Below, in pieces: positions 24,789 through 34,030 of a stretch of DNA of 64,000 nucleotides (position 1 is its first letter; every line of letters starts with the position of its first letter). Source of the DNA: GCA-2687025 sp964473525 (GTDB lineage Bacteria > Poribacteria > WGA-4E > GCA-2687025). Position numbers and translations under genes: made by a program. The stretch covers positions 1 to 64,000 of the forward strand of contig CAYYPK010000011.1 in the NCBI GenBank assembly GCA_964473525.1, written 5' to 3'. The notes beneath the pieces are model-generated. The model searched no databases. It worked only from the letters and a program-made list of their open reading frames with translations, and was not told where the DNA came from.

Positions 24789-27395
24789 TTGACTACCCAA
24801 ACCACCTCCATCACGCTCACGCAACGTCTCGTCGAGGCGCGCGACGCCTACGCCGACAGGGTCGCTCTGCGCATCAGGCGCGACGACGCGTGGTACGAGC
24901 TGACCTACTCTCAGCTGCTGGGAGCCTCACAGCGACTCGCCGCGGAGTTGGGCGAGCAGGGGCGAGAGCCGGGCGATCGGGCGGTTCTGTTCGCCAACAG
25001 TCGACCAGAATGGGTCGTGGCGTACTTCGGGTGCGCGGCTGCCGGTCTGACCGTCGTACCGCTCGACCCACAGACACCGCCGTCCGAGGTGCGCGCCGTA
25101 GGCGAATACACCGGCGCCAGCCTGTACTTCACCACCGACATCTCCCAGGCCGCCCTGGAACGCGAGCTGCTGGACCAGTGGGAGAGCGACAGCACGCTCG
25201 CGGTGTGCGACCTGAGCGCTCTCAACAGCTACGCTACCGACGCCCCGGCCGACATCATCGACCGGGCTGCGCCGGACGACCCGGCGTCGGTGATCTTCAC
25301 GTCCGGCACGGCGGTTGATCCCAAGGGCGCCGTGCTCAGCCACGCGAACTTCATCGCCAACGGTGATGGCGTGGCCGCGCTGCTCGAGCCGCTCGAGTCG
25401 GACCGCTTCCTCTCCGTGTTGCCACTGAACGCTGCCTTCGAGTTCAGCAGCGGGTTGCTAATCCCTCTGTCCGTCGGCGCGTCGGTGACGTACGCTGCCT
25501 CGCTCAATCCCCGCCGTATCCTCGCGACCATGGCAGAGACTGAAGCCACGGTCATGCTCGGGATTCCGCGCCTGTACCAGATGTACGCCGAGATGGCGCG
25601 CCGGCAGGCTTCGACTTCGGAGAACACGACGCCCGAGGAGATCCGAGAGTTGTTCGGCCCGCGCATGCGAGTGCTCGTGAGTGGCGGCGCGCCGCTGGAC
25701 CCGGACGTGTACGCCGACTTCGAGGCCGCCGGGTTGCCAGTGCATGAGGGCTACGGTCTGACCGAAGCGGCGCCCGTCGTCACGGTCAACCCACATCACG
25801 CTACGCGACACGGTGCGGTCGGCCTGCCGCTGCCCGGGGTCGACTTGCGCATCGACGAACCGGACGAGGACGGGGTCGGGGAGATCCTCGTCACCGCGCC
25901 CAGCATCATGAGCGGCTACTACGGCAACGACGCGGCGACCGCCGAGGTGCTGCGCGACGGGGTGCTGCACACAGGAGACCTCGGGTATCGAGACGAAGAC
26001 GGCTACCTGTACATAACCGGCCGAAGCAAGGACGTCATCGTCACGAGCGCCGGCAAAAACGTCTACCCGAACGAGGTCGAACTCCTGTACAAGGGCTTGC
26101 CCGGCGTCCGCGAGATCTGCGTCGTGGGCGTGAAGGACGCCTCCCGTCGCGAACAGGTGCATGCCGTCCTCGTCGTGCGTCCGGTGGACGACGGCGACCG
26201 GCAGCGAGGCGACATCCACACCGCGATGGCGGAGATCGCAGCGGCGCTGCCTTCGTACCAGCGAATCCAGCACGTGCACTTCCGCGCCACGGAGCTGCCT
26301 AAATCCGCCGCCCTGAAGGTCAACCGGCACGAGGTCCGCGAGTCGCTCGCGGCGCCCCCGCCGGCCGGGCCGGACGGCGGAGCCGCGCCGCCCGCTTCCT
26401 GGGATCCCGACCCGTGGCAGAGGGATCTCGTTGGCGAGATCGCGCAGATCACCGGCGCCGATCCCTCGACCATCACGCCCGGGCACGACTTCGACCGCGA
26501 TCTGAACCTCGACTCGCTGATGAAGGTCGAGCTGCTGGCGCTGCTCGAGACGAAGCTCAGTCTCGCGCTTCCCGAGCAAATCGCGCTGAAGTTCCAGACC
26601 ATCCAGGACGTGATGGACTACGTCACGCCGATCCTCAGCGGCGAGCCGCAGACGCCCGCCGCGGGGACGTTGCACAGCGTGTCGCTCGAAGCGTTACCAT
26701 CGAAGGCGCACGAGTCGCACTACCTGATGAAGACCGCGACGCAGCGCGCTATCGGCAGCGTGTTTCGCGCGAGCGCGCGCGCGGTGTATCGAACGGTGTT
26801 CCGCCTCGAAGGTAGCGGCGTCGAGAACCTCCCTACGGGCGGCCCGTACATCATCGCCGCGAACCACGCGAGCCACCTCGACAGCGCCGCCATCATCTCT
26901 CTGCTCGGCCGCTCCGCGGCCGATCTGCATGTCCTCGGCGCCAAGGACTACTTCTTCGACTGGCGGCCCAAGGGGTGGCTTGTCAGCACGCTGCTGAACG
27001 TCCTGCCGTTCGACCGCCACGAGAACTTCCTGCGCAGTCTCGGGCTCTCCCAGCGGGCGGTGCAGATGGGCAGGTCGCTGCTCATCTTCCCGGAGGGCAC
27101 GCGGTCTCGGACGGGGGAGATAGCGGACTTCAAGCCCGGCTTGGGGCTGCTCGCGCTGGAGCTGGGCGTGCCGGTGGTGCCGACGTACATCCACGGCACG
27201 TACGACGCCCTGCCCGTGGGCAGGCTGCTGCCTCGCCCGTCGCCGGTGCGCGTCACGTTTGGACTGCCCATCGCCGTCGAGGAGTACCGCTCTCGGCGCG
27301 AGACGGAGTCACGCTACCCGCTGTACCGCGAGATCACGCGCCACGTGCAGGACGCGGTGTCGGATCTGCGCGAGCTGGTAGCGATCGCCCAATGA
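24789..27395 (+). CDS. Three-domain lipid enzyme: AMP-dependent acyl ligase, acyl carrier protein and PlsC acyltransferase
   Basis: About 868 aa from TTG 24789; upstream in-frame starts (GTG 24738 and others) exist and the exact start is uncertain. Domain 1 (about 1-510) is an acyl-CoA/acyl-ACP synthetase with VIFTSGTAVDPKGAVLSH, GYGLTEAAPVV and HTGDLGYRDEDGYLYITGR. Domain 2 (about 540-620) is a carrier protein with phosphopantetheine Ser576 in LNLDSLMKVEL. Domain 3 (about 640-868) is a 1-acylglycerol-3-phosphate acyltransferase with His693-x4-Asp698 in NHASHLDSA and FPEGTRSRTGE. It would activate a free fatty acid, hold it on the carrier and transfer it to glycerol phosphate or a similar alcohol. 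The usual T of the TSGTTG motif is Ala here. The downstream HAD gene overlaps its stop. Confidence 0.9.
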   Translation: MTTQTTSITLTQRLVEARDAYADRVALRIRRDDAWYELTYSQLLGASQRLAAELGEQGREPGDRAVLFANSRPEWVVAYFGCAAAGLTVVPLDPQTPPSEVRAVGEYTGASLYFTTDISQAALERELLDQWESDSTLAVCDLSALNSYATDAPADIIDRAAPDDPASVIFTSGTAVDPKGAVLSHANFIANGDGVAALLEPLESDRFLSVLPLNAAFEFSSGLLIPLSVGASVTYAASLNPRRILATMAETEATVMLGIPRLYQMYAEMARRQASTSENTTPEEIRELFGPRMRVLVSGGAPLDPDVYADFEAAGLPVHEGYGLTEAAPVVTVNPHHATRHGAVGLPLPGVDLRIDEPDEDGVGEILVTAPSIMSGYYGNDAATAEVLRDGVLHTGDLGYRDEDGYLYITGRSKDVIVTSAGKNVYPNEVELLYKGLPGVREICVVGVKDASRREQVHAVLVVRPVDDGDRQRGDIHTAMAEIAAALPSYQRIQHVHFRATELPKSAALKVNRHEVRESLAAPPPAGPDGGAAPPASWDPDPWQRDLVGEIAQITGADPSTITPGHDFDRDLNLDSLMKVELLALLETKLSLALPEQIALKFQTIQDVMDYVTPILSGEPQTPAAGTLHSVSLEALPSKAHESHYLMKTATQRAIGSVFRASARAVYRTVFRLEGSGVENLPTGGPYIIAANHASHLDSAAIISLLGRSAADLHVLGAKDYFFDWRPKGWLVSTLLNVLPFDRHENFLRSLGLSQRAVQMGRSLLIFPEGTRSRTGEIADFKPGLGLLALELGVPVVPTYIHGTYDALPVGRLLPRPSPVRVTFGLPIAVEEYRSRRETESRYPLYREITRHVQDAVSDLRELVAIAQ

Positions 27396-28084
27396 CGCAC
27401 CGACCAGACGCGTGCGAGCGCAGCTCGATCGGCGCGTTCTTCGATGTCGACGGCACAGTGATGGACACGACGATCGTCCACTTCTACGCTCGGTTGATGA
27501 CCGACGGTATGGCGCCGGGGCGGAAGCTCGCATGGGCGCTCGGATTCGCGCCGCGCATCCCGCTGTTCCTCGCGACCGATCGCGTCAGCCGGGGCGCGTT
27601 CAACCGGCTGTTCTACCGCCTGTATCGGGGTCTCAACGCGGACGAACTGCGGTCGAGAGCGGACGAGGCCGTCCCGCTGTACGCAGGCGAGAACATGTAC
27701 TCCGACGCGCGTGAAGCAGTGCGTAAGCACATCGACGCCGGCCACACGGTGGCGCTCGTCACGGGCACCGCCGACTTCATCGCCCACCCCGTCGCGCGCA
27801 TGTTGGGCGTGCCGAACGTGCTGGCGACCGAGCTGGCCGAGTCGGGAGGACACTTCACCGGGGAGATCGTAGGGGAGCCACTCAGCGGCGTGCGGAAGGC
27901 GGAGGTCACGCGGGAATTCGCCGCACGCCACGCGGTCGACCTGGCCCGAAGCTGCGCGTACGGCGACAGCACCGCGGACGCGGACATGCTGGCCGCCGTG
28001 GGTTCGCCAGTCGCCGTGAATCCCTCGCGCCGCATGACCCGGCATGCCATGCGTCGGGGATGGGACATACGCTCATGGCGGTAA
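27392..28084 (+). CDS. HAD-IB family phosphatase (SerB/PlsC-associated type)
   Basis: 230 aa; ATG 27392 overlaps the stop of the preceding gene (ATGA), which shows translational coupling. Motif I is FFDVDGTVMD (Asp18 nucleophile, Asp20 acid/base), motif II is VALVTGT, the conserved Lys is near SGVRKAEV, and motif IV is AYGDSTADADML. HAD-IB enzymes dephosphorylate small phosphomonoesters; those linked to PlsC proteins are thought to act on lysophosphatidate, phosphatidate or related lipid phosphates. Here it probably removes a phosphate from the product of the upstream acyltransferase. Confidence 0.9.
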   Translation: MTHRPDACERSSIGAFFDVDGTVMDTTIVHFYARLMTDGMAPGRKLAWALGFAPRIPLFLATDRVSRGAFNRLFYRLYRGLNADELRSRADEAVPLYAGENMYSDAREAVRKHIDAGHTVALVTGTADFIAHPVARMLGVPNVLATELAESGGHFTGEIVGEPLSGVRKAEVTREFAARHAVDLARSCAYGDSTADADMLAAVGSPVAVNPSRRMTRHAMRRGWDIRSWR

Positions 28085-28175
28085 GCCGCAACATCGCGCG
28101 CATCAGCGGGGCGACGGGCGCCCTGTCGCTGGTGTCCGCGCAGGTCGCGGGGCGTGGCCGCGGCGAGAGACCCCG

Positions 28176-29402
28176 ATGAAGGCAGTCCAGTACGTCAAGA
28201 GCATCCCGCGGTATCTCGCCGTGCGCGGCCTCTCCAGTAGATCCCGCAACGCCGCAACTGGGCCTCTCTCCCTGCTGCGCTACCGGGCCGTCGACGTTCC
28301 CCCGCTCCCTTCGCCGCGTTGGCTACGGATCAGGACGCGCCTGGCCGGCATTTGCGGCTCCGACCTCGCGACCGTGTGCGCCAAGGGCAGCCCGTACTTC
28401 TCGCCGTTCATCTCTACCCCGTTTGTGCTCGGACACGAGGTCGTCGGCGTCGTCTCTGCGGTGGGCGCCGAGGTCGACGATGTCGCCGTGGGCGACCGAG
28501 TCGTCATAGAACCGGCTCTCCACTGCACTGTTCGCGGGGTTTCTCCCGTGTGTCGGCCCTGCGCGCTGGGCCGGTACGCCGCGTGCGAGAACGTCCTCGA
28601 AGGCGACATCGCCCGCGGGATACAGACCGGCTACTGTCGTGACACCGGTGGGGGATGGAGCGGCGAGTTCGTCGCCCACGAGTGCCAGGCGATCCGCGTG
28701 CCCGACGGCGTCGCCGACGCGGCGGCGGTGCTCATTGAGCCACTCGCCTGCGCGGTGCACGCGGTCCTACAGTCGTCGCTGCGGCCTGACGGAACCGCGC
28801 TGATTCTCGGCTGCGGCACGATGGGCCTGCTCACGATCGCCGCGTTGCGTGGCTTGGGGTTCAGGAACCAGATATACGCGTCCGCGAAGCACGCGCGTCA
28901 GAAGCAGCTCGCGCTGACCTTGGGCGCCGACTCGATCGTGCCTACCGGCGAGGAGCTGTACGAGGCGCTGCCGCGCGCGACGGGCGCGAAGCTGCTGCAC
29001 CCCGAGATCGGCAAGCCGGTCCTCATCGGCGGGGTGGATGCGACCTTTGATTGCGTAGGGGCGTCGTCCACGATCGACGACGCCCTCCGCATGACCCGTT
29101 CCGGCGGCGAGGTTATACTGGTCGGGATGCCAGCCATCCCCAAGGGTGTCGACTGGACGAACATCTGGCACAAGGAACTGAGGGTCCAGGGCGCCTACGC
29201 CTACGGGATCGAACGGCGTGATGGCGCGCCAATACGGACGTTCACGCTCGCGATGCAGTTGATCCAGGATGCCCAGGAGAGCATGGTGGAGCTCGTAGAC
29301 GCCAGGTATCCTCTGAGCCGGTATCGCGAAGCCATTCAGAACGCCCTGAACGCCGGGAGACGTGGCTCGGTGAAGACGGTGTTCGAGTTCCCACCCGAGT
29401 GA
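28176..29402 (+). CDS. Zinc-type (MDR) alcohol dehydrogenase
   Basis: 408 aa from ATG 28176. It shows GICGSDL (catalytic zinc Cys), GHEVVGVVSAVGAEV, a structural-zinc loop with CRPCALGRYAACEN, and the NAD-binding ALILGCGTMGLLTIAAL. Medium-chain dehydrogenases interconvert alcohols and aldehydes or ketones with NAD(P). It follows the lipid block on the same strand by 91 bp and could handle fatty alcohol or aldehyde, but equally could belong with the LarA-like gene 14 bp downstream. The N-terminal 40 residues, including VKSIPRYLAVRGLSS, are longer than usual. Confidence 0.9.
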   Translation: MKAVQYVKSIPRYLAVRGLSSRSRNAATGPLSLLRYRAVDVPPLPSPRWLRIRTRLAGICGSDLATVCAKGSPYFSPFISTPFVLGHEVVGVVSAVGAEVDDVAVGDRVVIEPALHCTVRGVSPVCRPCALGRYAACENVLEGDIARGIQTGYCRDTGGGWSGEFVAHECQAIRVPDGVADAAAVLIEPLACAVHAVLQSSLRPDGTALILGCGTMGLLTIAALRGLGFRNQIYASAKHARQKQLALTLGADSIVPTGEELYEALPRATGAKLLHPEIGKPVLIGGVDATFDCVGASSTIDDALRMTRSGGEVILVGMPAIPKGVDWTNIWHKELRVQGAYAYGIERRDGAPIRTFTLAMQLIQDAQESMVELVDARYPLSRYREAIQNALNAGRRGSVKTVFEFPPE

Positions 29403-29416
29403 GGGCGCGCTAGCTG

Positions 29417-31021
29417 ATGGCGGACCAACCCGACCGGTCGCACCTCGTCCGGCACGTGCAAGACGACCAGGACAAGTACCTCCTCCATTACGGGGAAGGG
29501 TTCCTGTACGAGCGGTTCCCGGAAGGCACGCGCGTCATCTACCCGCCAGAGCCGTTCCCAGGGATACCGGACGTGCGAGGCGCGGTCGAGAACGCCGTCG
29601 AGAACCCGGTCGAGTCCGATCCGCTGACGTCGCAGCTTCGCCCCGGAATGAAGGTCACGATCGCGTTCGATGACATCTCCCTGACCCTCCCTCCCATGGA
29701 GAAGCCGGACTTCCGGCAGACGGCGATTGAGCTGCTTGTCGAGAAGCTGACCGGCGCGGGGATCACCGACATCCACCTGATCGCGGCGCTCGGGCTGCAT
29801 CGACGCATGACCCCGAAGGAGCTGAAGGCTTGCGTCGGCCCGCGCGTCTTCGACCAGTTCCATCCGACGGGGCAGCTTTACAACCACGACGCCGAAGACA
29901 CCGACAACATGGAGTTGCTCGGCAGAACCGAGCAGGGCGAGCACGTAGAGCTGCACCGCCGCGCGGTCGAGTCGGACCTCGTGATCTATGTGAACCTGAA
30001 CCTGACCGCGATGGATGGGGGCCACAAGTCTCTCAACACGGGGCTGACGTCGTATCGCAGTCTGAAGCACCACCACAACCCGACAGCCCTCGAGCACAGT
30101 CGGTCGCTCATGGACCCGGGCAATTCGGCGTTGCACGGCTCGCTGCACCGCATGGGCGCCATCGCGAACGAGCACGTGAACGCCTTCCACATCGAGAGCA
30201 CGTATAACACGGCCACGTTCCCCAAGGCGTTTGCGTTCCTCGAGAAGCGTGAGGATCAGTGGGGCGCGTCAGACAAGCTGAACTTCGCATTCAATAAGGC
30301 CGCGTCGGACGCGCTGCCGCGCAGCCTGATTCGCTCCATCTTCATGGGCATGCGCGCTCCGTACGGCGTCACGAGCGTGCAGGCGGGCGCCACGGACGCC
30401 GTCCACGCCAAGACATTGGAGTCCATCCATCGGCAGCAGATAGTGCCGGTCGAGGGCCAATGCGACATCCTGGTGGCGGGGACGCCGTACATCGGGCCGT
30501 ACAACGTCAACTCCATCATGAACCCCCTGCTAGTCCACTGCCTGATGCTGGGGTACATGTTCAACATGTACCGAGGCAAGCCCCTGGTGCGACCGGGTGG
30601 CGTAATCATCGTGGCGTCGCCCATGGAGTACCGATTCCACGAGGGGCACCATCCGTCGTACGTGGAGCTGTTCGACCGCGTGTTCCCGGAGACCACCGAC
30701 CCGCATGTGATCTTCGAGAAGTACGAGGAGGAGTTCGCCACGAACCCCAAGTACCTGCGTATGTACCGGGAGGAGTACGCCTACCACGGGGTGCACTCCA
30801 TGTACATGTGGTACTGGGGCGCGCACGCCCTGAGCTATCTGTCGAAGGTGATCGTGCTAAAGCCGCAGGACGCGCGCGCTGTTGAGGCGTCGCAGCGCAT
30901 GGGCTTCGACACGGCGGCCACGATGGAAGAGGCGTTGGGCAAGGCGCGGGACGCCACGAACGCCAACGCGGAGATCACCAACTACCACTGGCCGCCCATC
31001 TTCGTGTGCGACGTCACGTAA
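29417..31021 (+). CDS. Lactate racemase-like (LarA N-domain, DUF2088) protein
   Basis: 534 aa. The N-terminal half matches the LarA/DUF2088 fold: VTIAFDDISLTLP corresponds to the LarA DxTRP region, IHLIAALGLHRRMTPKEL to the conserved His loop, and YNHDAEDTDNME and SDLVIYVNLNLT follow in order. LarA carries a nickel-pincer nucleotide and racemises 2-hydroxyacids, and relatives act on other hydroxyacids. This protein is about 100 residues longer than LarA and has a divergent C-terminal half (IVPVEGQCDILVAGTPYIGPYNVNS order). Nickel cofactor genes larB, larC and larE are absent from the window. The substrate is unknown. Confidence 0.75.
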   Translation: MADQPDRSHLVRHVQDDQDKYLLHYGEGFLYERFPEGTRVIYPPEPFPGIPDVRGAVENAVENPVESDPLTSQLRPGMKVTIAFDDISLTLPPMEKPDFRQTAIELLVEKLTGAGITDIHLIAALGLHRRMTPKELKACVGPRVFDQFHPTGQLYNHDAEDTDNMELLGRTEQGEHVELHRRAVESDLVIYVNLNLTAMDGGHKSLNTGLTSYRSLKHHHNPTALEHSRSLMDPGNSALHGSLHRMGAIANEHVNAFHIESTYNTATFPKAFAFLEKREDQWGASDKLNFAFNKAASDALPRSLIRSIFMGMRAPYGVTSVQAGATDAVHAKTLESIHRQQIVPVEGQCDILVAGTPYIGPYNVNSIMNPLLVHCLMLGYMFNMYRGKPLVRPGGVIIVASPMEYRFHEGHHPSYVELFDRVFPETTDPHVIFEKYEEEFATNPKYLRMYREEYAYHGVHSMYMWYWGAHALSYLSKVIVLKPQDARAVEASQRMGFDTAATMEEALGKARDATNANAEITNYHWPPIFVCDVT

Positions 31022-31060
31022 TCCCGCCGAGCCGCGTCGCCGCGTAGATGCCAGGCCGAC

Positions 31061-31975
31061 ATGCCAACCTCGCCGACACCGCTTATCGTCAACGGCGCCG
31101 CAGGGAGTGGCCGCGCGTTGCGCCTCGCCACGCGCGTCGCCGACAGCCTTCGCGCCGGCGGCTGCGCGGTGGACGTCATGGCGACGGCAAGCGCCACGGA
31201 GGCGTCCGATATCGCGCGGCGACATGCGGACTCCGGCCCGGGCGCCATGCTCGTCTGTGGGGGAGACGGCACTGTCCACCACGCATGTAATGCCGTCGCC
31301 TTCACCGAGACCGCCGTGGGGGTTATCCCAGCCGGCCGGGCGAACGACCTCGCGACCGCTCTCGGCCTGCGCCGTCGCCCGGAGGCGCTGGCGGCGCTGT
31401 TCGCGCCATTCCTAACAGGCCAGCGCGACGCGTTGCGCATGGACCTCGGTCGCGTAGGCGAGCGACTGTTCTGTACGGTAGCGGCGTTTGGCGTCGACGC
31501 CGCCATCAGCCAGCGCGCCCTGGAGCGGAGCGGTGGCAAGGCCGGTCGTATCGGATACCTGTCCGGGGCGGTGGCAGAGCTGGCGCGGCGCCGGCCGAAC
31601 TGGGCGCGGCTGTCGGGCGACTTCGGCACGCGTGAGGGCGATGTGCTGCTGTGTGCGACGGCAAACACGCCGATCTACGGGGGTTGGTACCACGTCGCTC
31701 CGGAGGCCTCTCCGCACGACGGCGTCTTCCACGCCTGCCTGATACGCGGCATGTCCCGCGCGCGCGCGCTCTACATGCTGCCCAGGGTAGTGATGGGCCG
31801 GCACTTGGACGACAGCCACGTGGAGATGCTGGTCACCCGTGAATTGCGCATCGAGACGCGCGAGCCCTCGCCGCTCTTCGCGGACGGGGAGCCGATGGCT
31901 GACGCTCCAACCACACTCAGCATTGAGCCGAACGCTCTCCGCATTCTTGCCGACCGACCGCGTGGCGCCGTATAA
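31061..31975 (+). CDS. Diacylglycerol kinase family lipid kinase (YegS/DAGK)
   Basis: 304 aa from ATG 31061. The DAGK catalytic fold shows LIVNGAAGSGRA at the N-terminus, the nucleotide motif GGDGT at residues 67-71 and GVIPAGRANDLATAL. The C-terminal jellyroll ends LFADGEPMADAP, as in YegS/DgkB. These enzymes phosphorylate diacylglycerol, sphingosine or related lipids at the membrane. It fits the lipid genes 3-8 kb upstream, although two unrelated genes intervene. A -10-like TATAAC overlaps its stop codon and may start cstA transcription. Confidence 0.9.
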   Translation: MPTSPTPLIVNGAAGSGRALRLATRVADSLRAGGCAVDVMATASATEASDIARRHADSGPGAMLVCGGDGTVHHACNAVAFTETAVGVIPAGRANDLATALGLRRRPEALAALFAPFLTGQRDALRMDLGRVGERLFCTVAAFGVDAAISQRALERSGGKAGRIGYLSGAVAELARRRPNWARLSGDFGTREGDVLLCATANTPIYGGWYHVAPEASPHDGVFHACLIRGMSRARALYMLPRVVMGRHLDDSHVEMLVTRELRIETREPSPLFADGEPMADAPTTLSIEPNALRILADRPRGAV

Positions 31976-31976
31976 C
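31947..31976 (+). promoter_or_regulatory. Candidate sigma70 promoter for cstA
   Basis: TTGCCG (31947-31952, 4 of 6) is followed after 18 bases by TATAAC (31971-31976, 5 of 6). It overlaps the end of the lipid kinase gene and lies about 50 bp before the cstA start. Confidence 0.35.
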
Positions 31977-32027
31977 AGCGGCCGCGCCGTGACCAAGCCG
32001 CTCGGGTAACCGGAGGGACAGACGGGC

Positions 32028-33797
32028 ATGAACTCGCTTTGGATCGCCCTGTTCGCGTTCGTGGGGTTCATTGTCGCGTACCACACGTACGGGAAGTTCC
32101 TCGCCAACAAGCTCTTCGGCGTCGACCCCGACCGCCAAACGCCTGCGCACGAATACAACGACGGCCACGACTACGTCCCGACCAAAGCCGAGGTGCTCTT
32201 CGGCCACCACTTCACGTCCATCGCTGGCACGGGACCTATCGTCGGGCCGGCGATAGCGATTATATGGGGCTGGGTTCCCGCGCTGATCTGGGTGGTGTTC
32301 GGGTCCATCTTCGTCGGCGCGGTCCACGACTTCGGGGCGCTCGTCCTATCGCTGCGGAACCGTGGTCGCACCATCGGAGACCTGGCCGGGACGCTCATCA
32401 ACGTGCGCGTCAAGCGGGCGTTCCTGGTCATCATCTTCATCGCGTTGTTCGTCGTGCTGGCGGTGTTCGCGCTGGTCATCGCCAACATCTTCGCGCTCTA
32501 CCCGCAGTCCGTCCTTGCGGTGTGGATGGAGATCCCCATCGCCCTGTGGGTCGGGCACATGATCTACAAGCGCGGAGCCAACCTTGCGGTCATGGCGGTC
32601 GTCGCGACGGGCATGCTGTACGTGTTCGTGGTCATCGGCGCGTACGTTCCGATCTCCATACCGGCGTCTATGTCGCCGGTGGTCGTGTGGTCGGTGATCC
32701 TGTTCATCTACGCGTACATCGCGTCGGTGCTGCCGGTGCAGAAGCTGCTGCAGCCCCGTGACTACATCAACGGCCATGAGCTGTTCATCGTGTTGGGGCT
32801 GCTGGTGGTCGGCCTCCTTGTCGCGCGACCAGAGATGGTCGCTCCCGCGCTCAACTTCGACATTCCGAGCGTCGCCGAGACCGGCTGGGGCGCCTACCTC
32901 AAGGCCCTTCTCACGCGCGGCGGCGTGGGTATCGAAGGGGCTCCGGCGGTGCTGCCGTTCGTGTTCATCACCATCGCGTGCGGCGCCATCTCTGGGTTCC
33001 ACTGCATGGTGTCGTCCGGCACTACGTCCAAGCAGTTGTCCAGCGAGCGCCACGCCCAGAGCATCGGGTACGGCGCGATGCTGCTCGAGGGCGCCCTCGC
33101 GACGATGGTGATCGTCGCGTGCGGCGCCGCGCTGGGCATGAAACGCGGCTCCGACGGCGGGGCGATGGGCGTGACCGCGTTCACCGGCCACTACGCGTCA
33201 TGGACCGCGGCCCAGGGACTTGGCGCGAAGCTTGGCGCCTTCGTAGAGGGGTCCGCGCAACTCATCATGGCTCTCGGGCTCCCCGAGACTGTCGCCATCG
33301 CCATCATGGGCGTGATGGTCGCGTCGTTCGCGGGCACCACGCTCGACACGGCAACCCGGCTACAGCGGTACGTCATCACCGAGATCGCACAGGAATTCGA
33401 TTTCAAGCCGTTGCAGGGACGGCACCCCGCGACGCTCCTGGCTGTCGGCTCCGCTGCCATTCTCGCCATGCAGAAGGGCGGCACGGGAGGCCTTGTGCTA
33501 TGGCCGCTCTTCGGCACGGCGAACCAACTCATGGGCGCGCTGTCGCTGCTGGTCATCTCCGTCTGGCTGGCTAAGCAGGGGAAGCCCACGCGGTACACCG
33601 TGCTGCCGATGCTGTTCATGTTCGCCGTGAGCGGCTGGGCGTTGGTAGGGAACCTCGTTAGCTACGTGACCAGCGGACAGTGGCATCTCGTCATCATCGG
33701 CGGGCTCATCCTTGGCCTCGAGCTGGTCATGATTCGCGAGGTGGCGACCCACATGGCCGGGCGCTCCGACGCGCCGCCAGGCGCCGCGCCCGTGTGA
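32028..33797 (+). CDS. cstA: Carbon starvation protein CstA family transporter
   Basis: 589 aa from ATG 32028 with GGAGGGA about 9 nt upstream. It is a polytopic membrane protein with the CstA signature near the N-terminus (VPTKAEVLFGHHFTSIAGTGPIVGP in sequence order) and many membrane helices. CstA and BtsT import pyruvate, and some members import peptides, when carbon is scarce. This protein is shorter than E. coli CstA (about 700 aa), consistent with the shorter CstA forms of many phyla. A large spacer with a predicted leftward small RNA follows. Confidence 0.95.
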   Translation: MNSLWIALFAFVGFIVAYHTYGKFLANKLFGVDPDRQTPAHEYNDGHDYVPTKAEVLFGHHFTSIAGTGPIVGPAIAIIWGWVPALIWVVFGSIFVGAVHDFGALVLSLRNRGRTIGDLAGTLINVRVKRAFLVIIFIALFVVLAVFALVIANIFALYPQSVLAVWMEIPIALWVGHMIYKRGANLAVMAVVATGMLYVFVVIGAYVPISIPASMSPVVVWSVILFIYAYIASVLPVQKLLQPRDYINGHELFIVLGLLVVGLLVARPEMVAPALNFDIPSVAETGWGAYLKALLTRGGVGIEGAPAVLPFVFITIACGAISGFHCMVSSGTTSKQLSSERHAQSIGYGAMLLEGALATMVIVACGAALGMKRGSDGGAMGVTAFTGHYASWTAAQGLGAKLGAFVEGSAQLIMALGLPETVAIAIMGVMVASFAGTTLDTATRLQRYVITEIAQEFDFKPLQGRHPATLLAVGSAAILAMQKGGTGGLVLWPLFGTANQLMGALSLLVISVWLAKQGKPTRYTVLPMLFMFAVSGWALVGNLVSYVTSGQWHLVIIGGLILGLELVMIREVATHMAGRSDAPPGAAPV

Positions 33798-33941
33798 CAC
33801 ACCTATGCCAGCGGACGCACGTCGGCACGGTCCCGCGACATGGGGCGACGGGAGGGCCAGTTCCGACGCGGATCACCACGAGGCGCGCGCTGGCGGAGGC
33901 CTCGGGCGTGTGATTTCGGCGTGTGCTGGGTAATGGGGCAC

Positions 33942-33974
33942 AAAAAGAGAGGCCAGATGGGAAATTCCGGCCTC
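33942..33974 (-). terminator. Leftward intrinsic terminator
   Basis: On the minus strand GAGGCC (33974-33969) pairs with GGCCTC (33954-33949) around a 14-nt loop that can itself form a GGAA/TTCC mini-hairpin. The stem is followed by TCTTTTTG. The plus strand has no T-run after the hairpin, so it is oriented to stop leftward transcription and not cstA mRNA. Confidence 0.65.
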
Positions 33975-34024
33975 GACGGGAAAGTAATAAACGTCTCTAC
34001 GCGAGCAATGTCTACCGCATTCCT
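33942..34024 (-). ncRNA. Predicted small RNA, about 83 nt, no known family
   Basis: Transcription from the promoter at 34031-34059 would start near 34024 and end in the T-run at 33942-33946. The RNA has no useful open frame (AUGCGG then stop). Three helices can be drawn: AUGCG with CGCGU (5 bp, one G-U), GACG with CGUC, and the GAGGCC/GGCCUC terminator. It is not a tRNA (no T-arm or CCA geometry) and resembles no RNA family I know. The locus lies between the converging end of cstA and the start of the helicase gene; read-through would be antisense to the cstA 3' end. Confidence 0.5.
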
Positions 34025-34030
34025 AGCCTG

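Noticed and set aside
25458..26675. 405-codon minus-strand open frame opposite the ligase/ACP gene
   Set aside because: It lies antisense to strongly conserved ligase and carrier motifs, and its own translation shows no recognisable motif.
33942..33974. The hairpin as the cstA terminator
   Set aside because: The T-run follows the stem only on the minus strand; on the plus strand the stem is followed by GACGGGAAAG, and it lies 150 bp past the cstA stop.
33942..34024. The predicted small RNA as a tRNA, 6S RNA or tmRNA
   Set aside because: No T-arm or anticodon arm geometry, no CCA end, far too short for 6S or tmRNA, and no tag-peptide frame.
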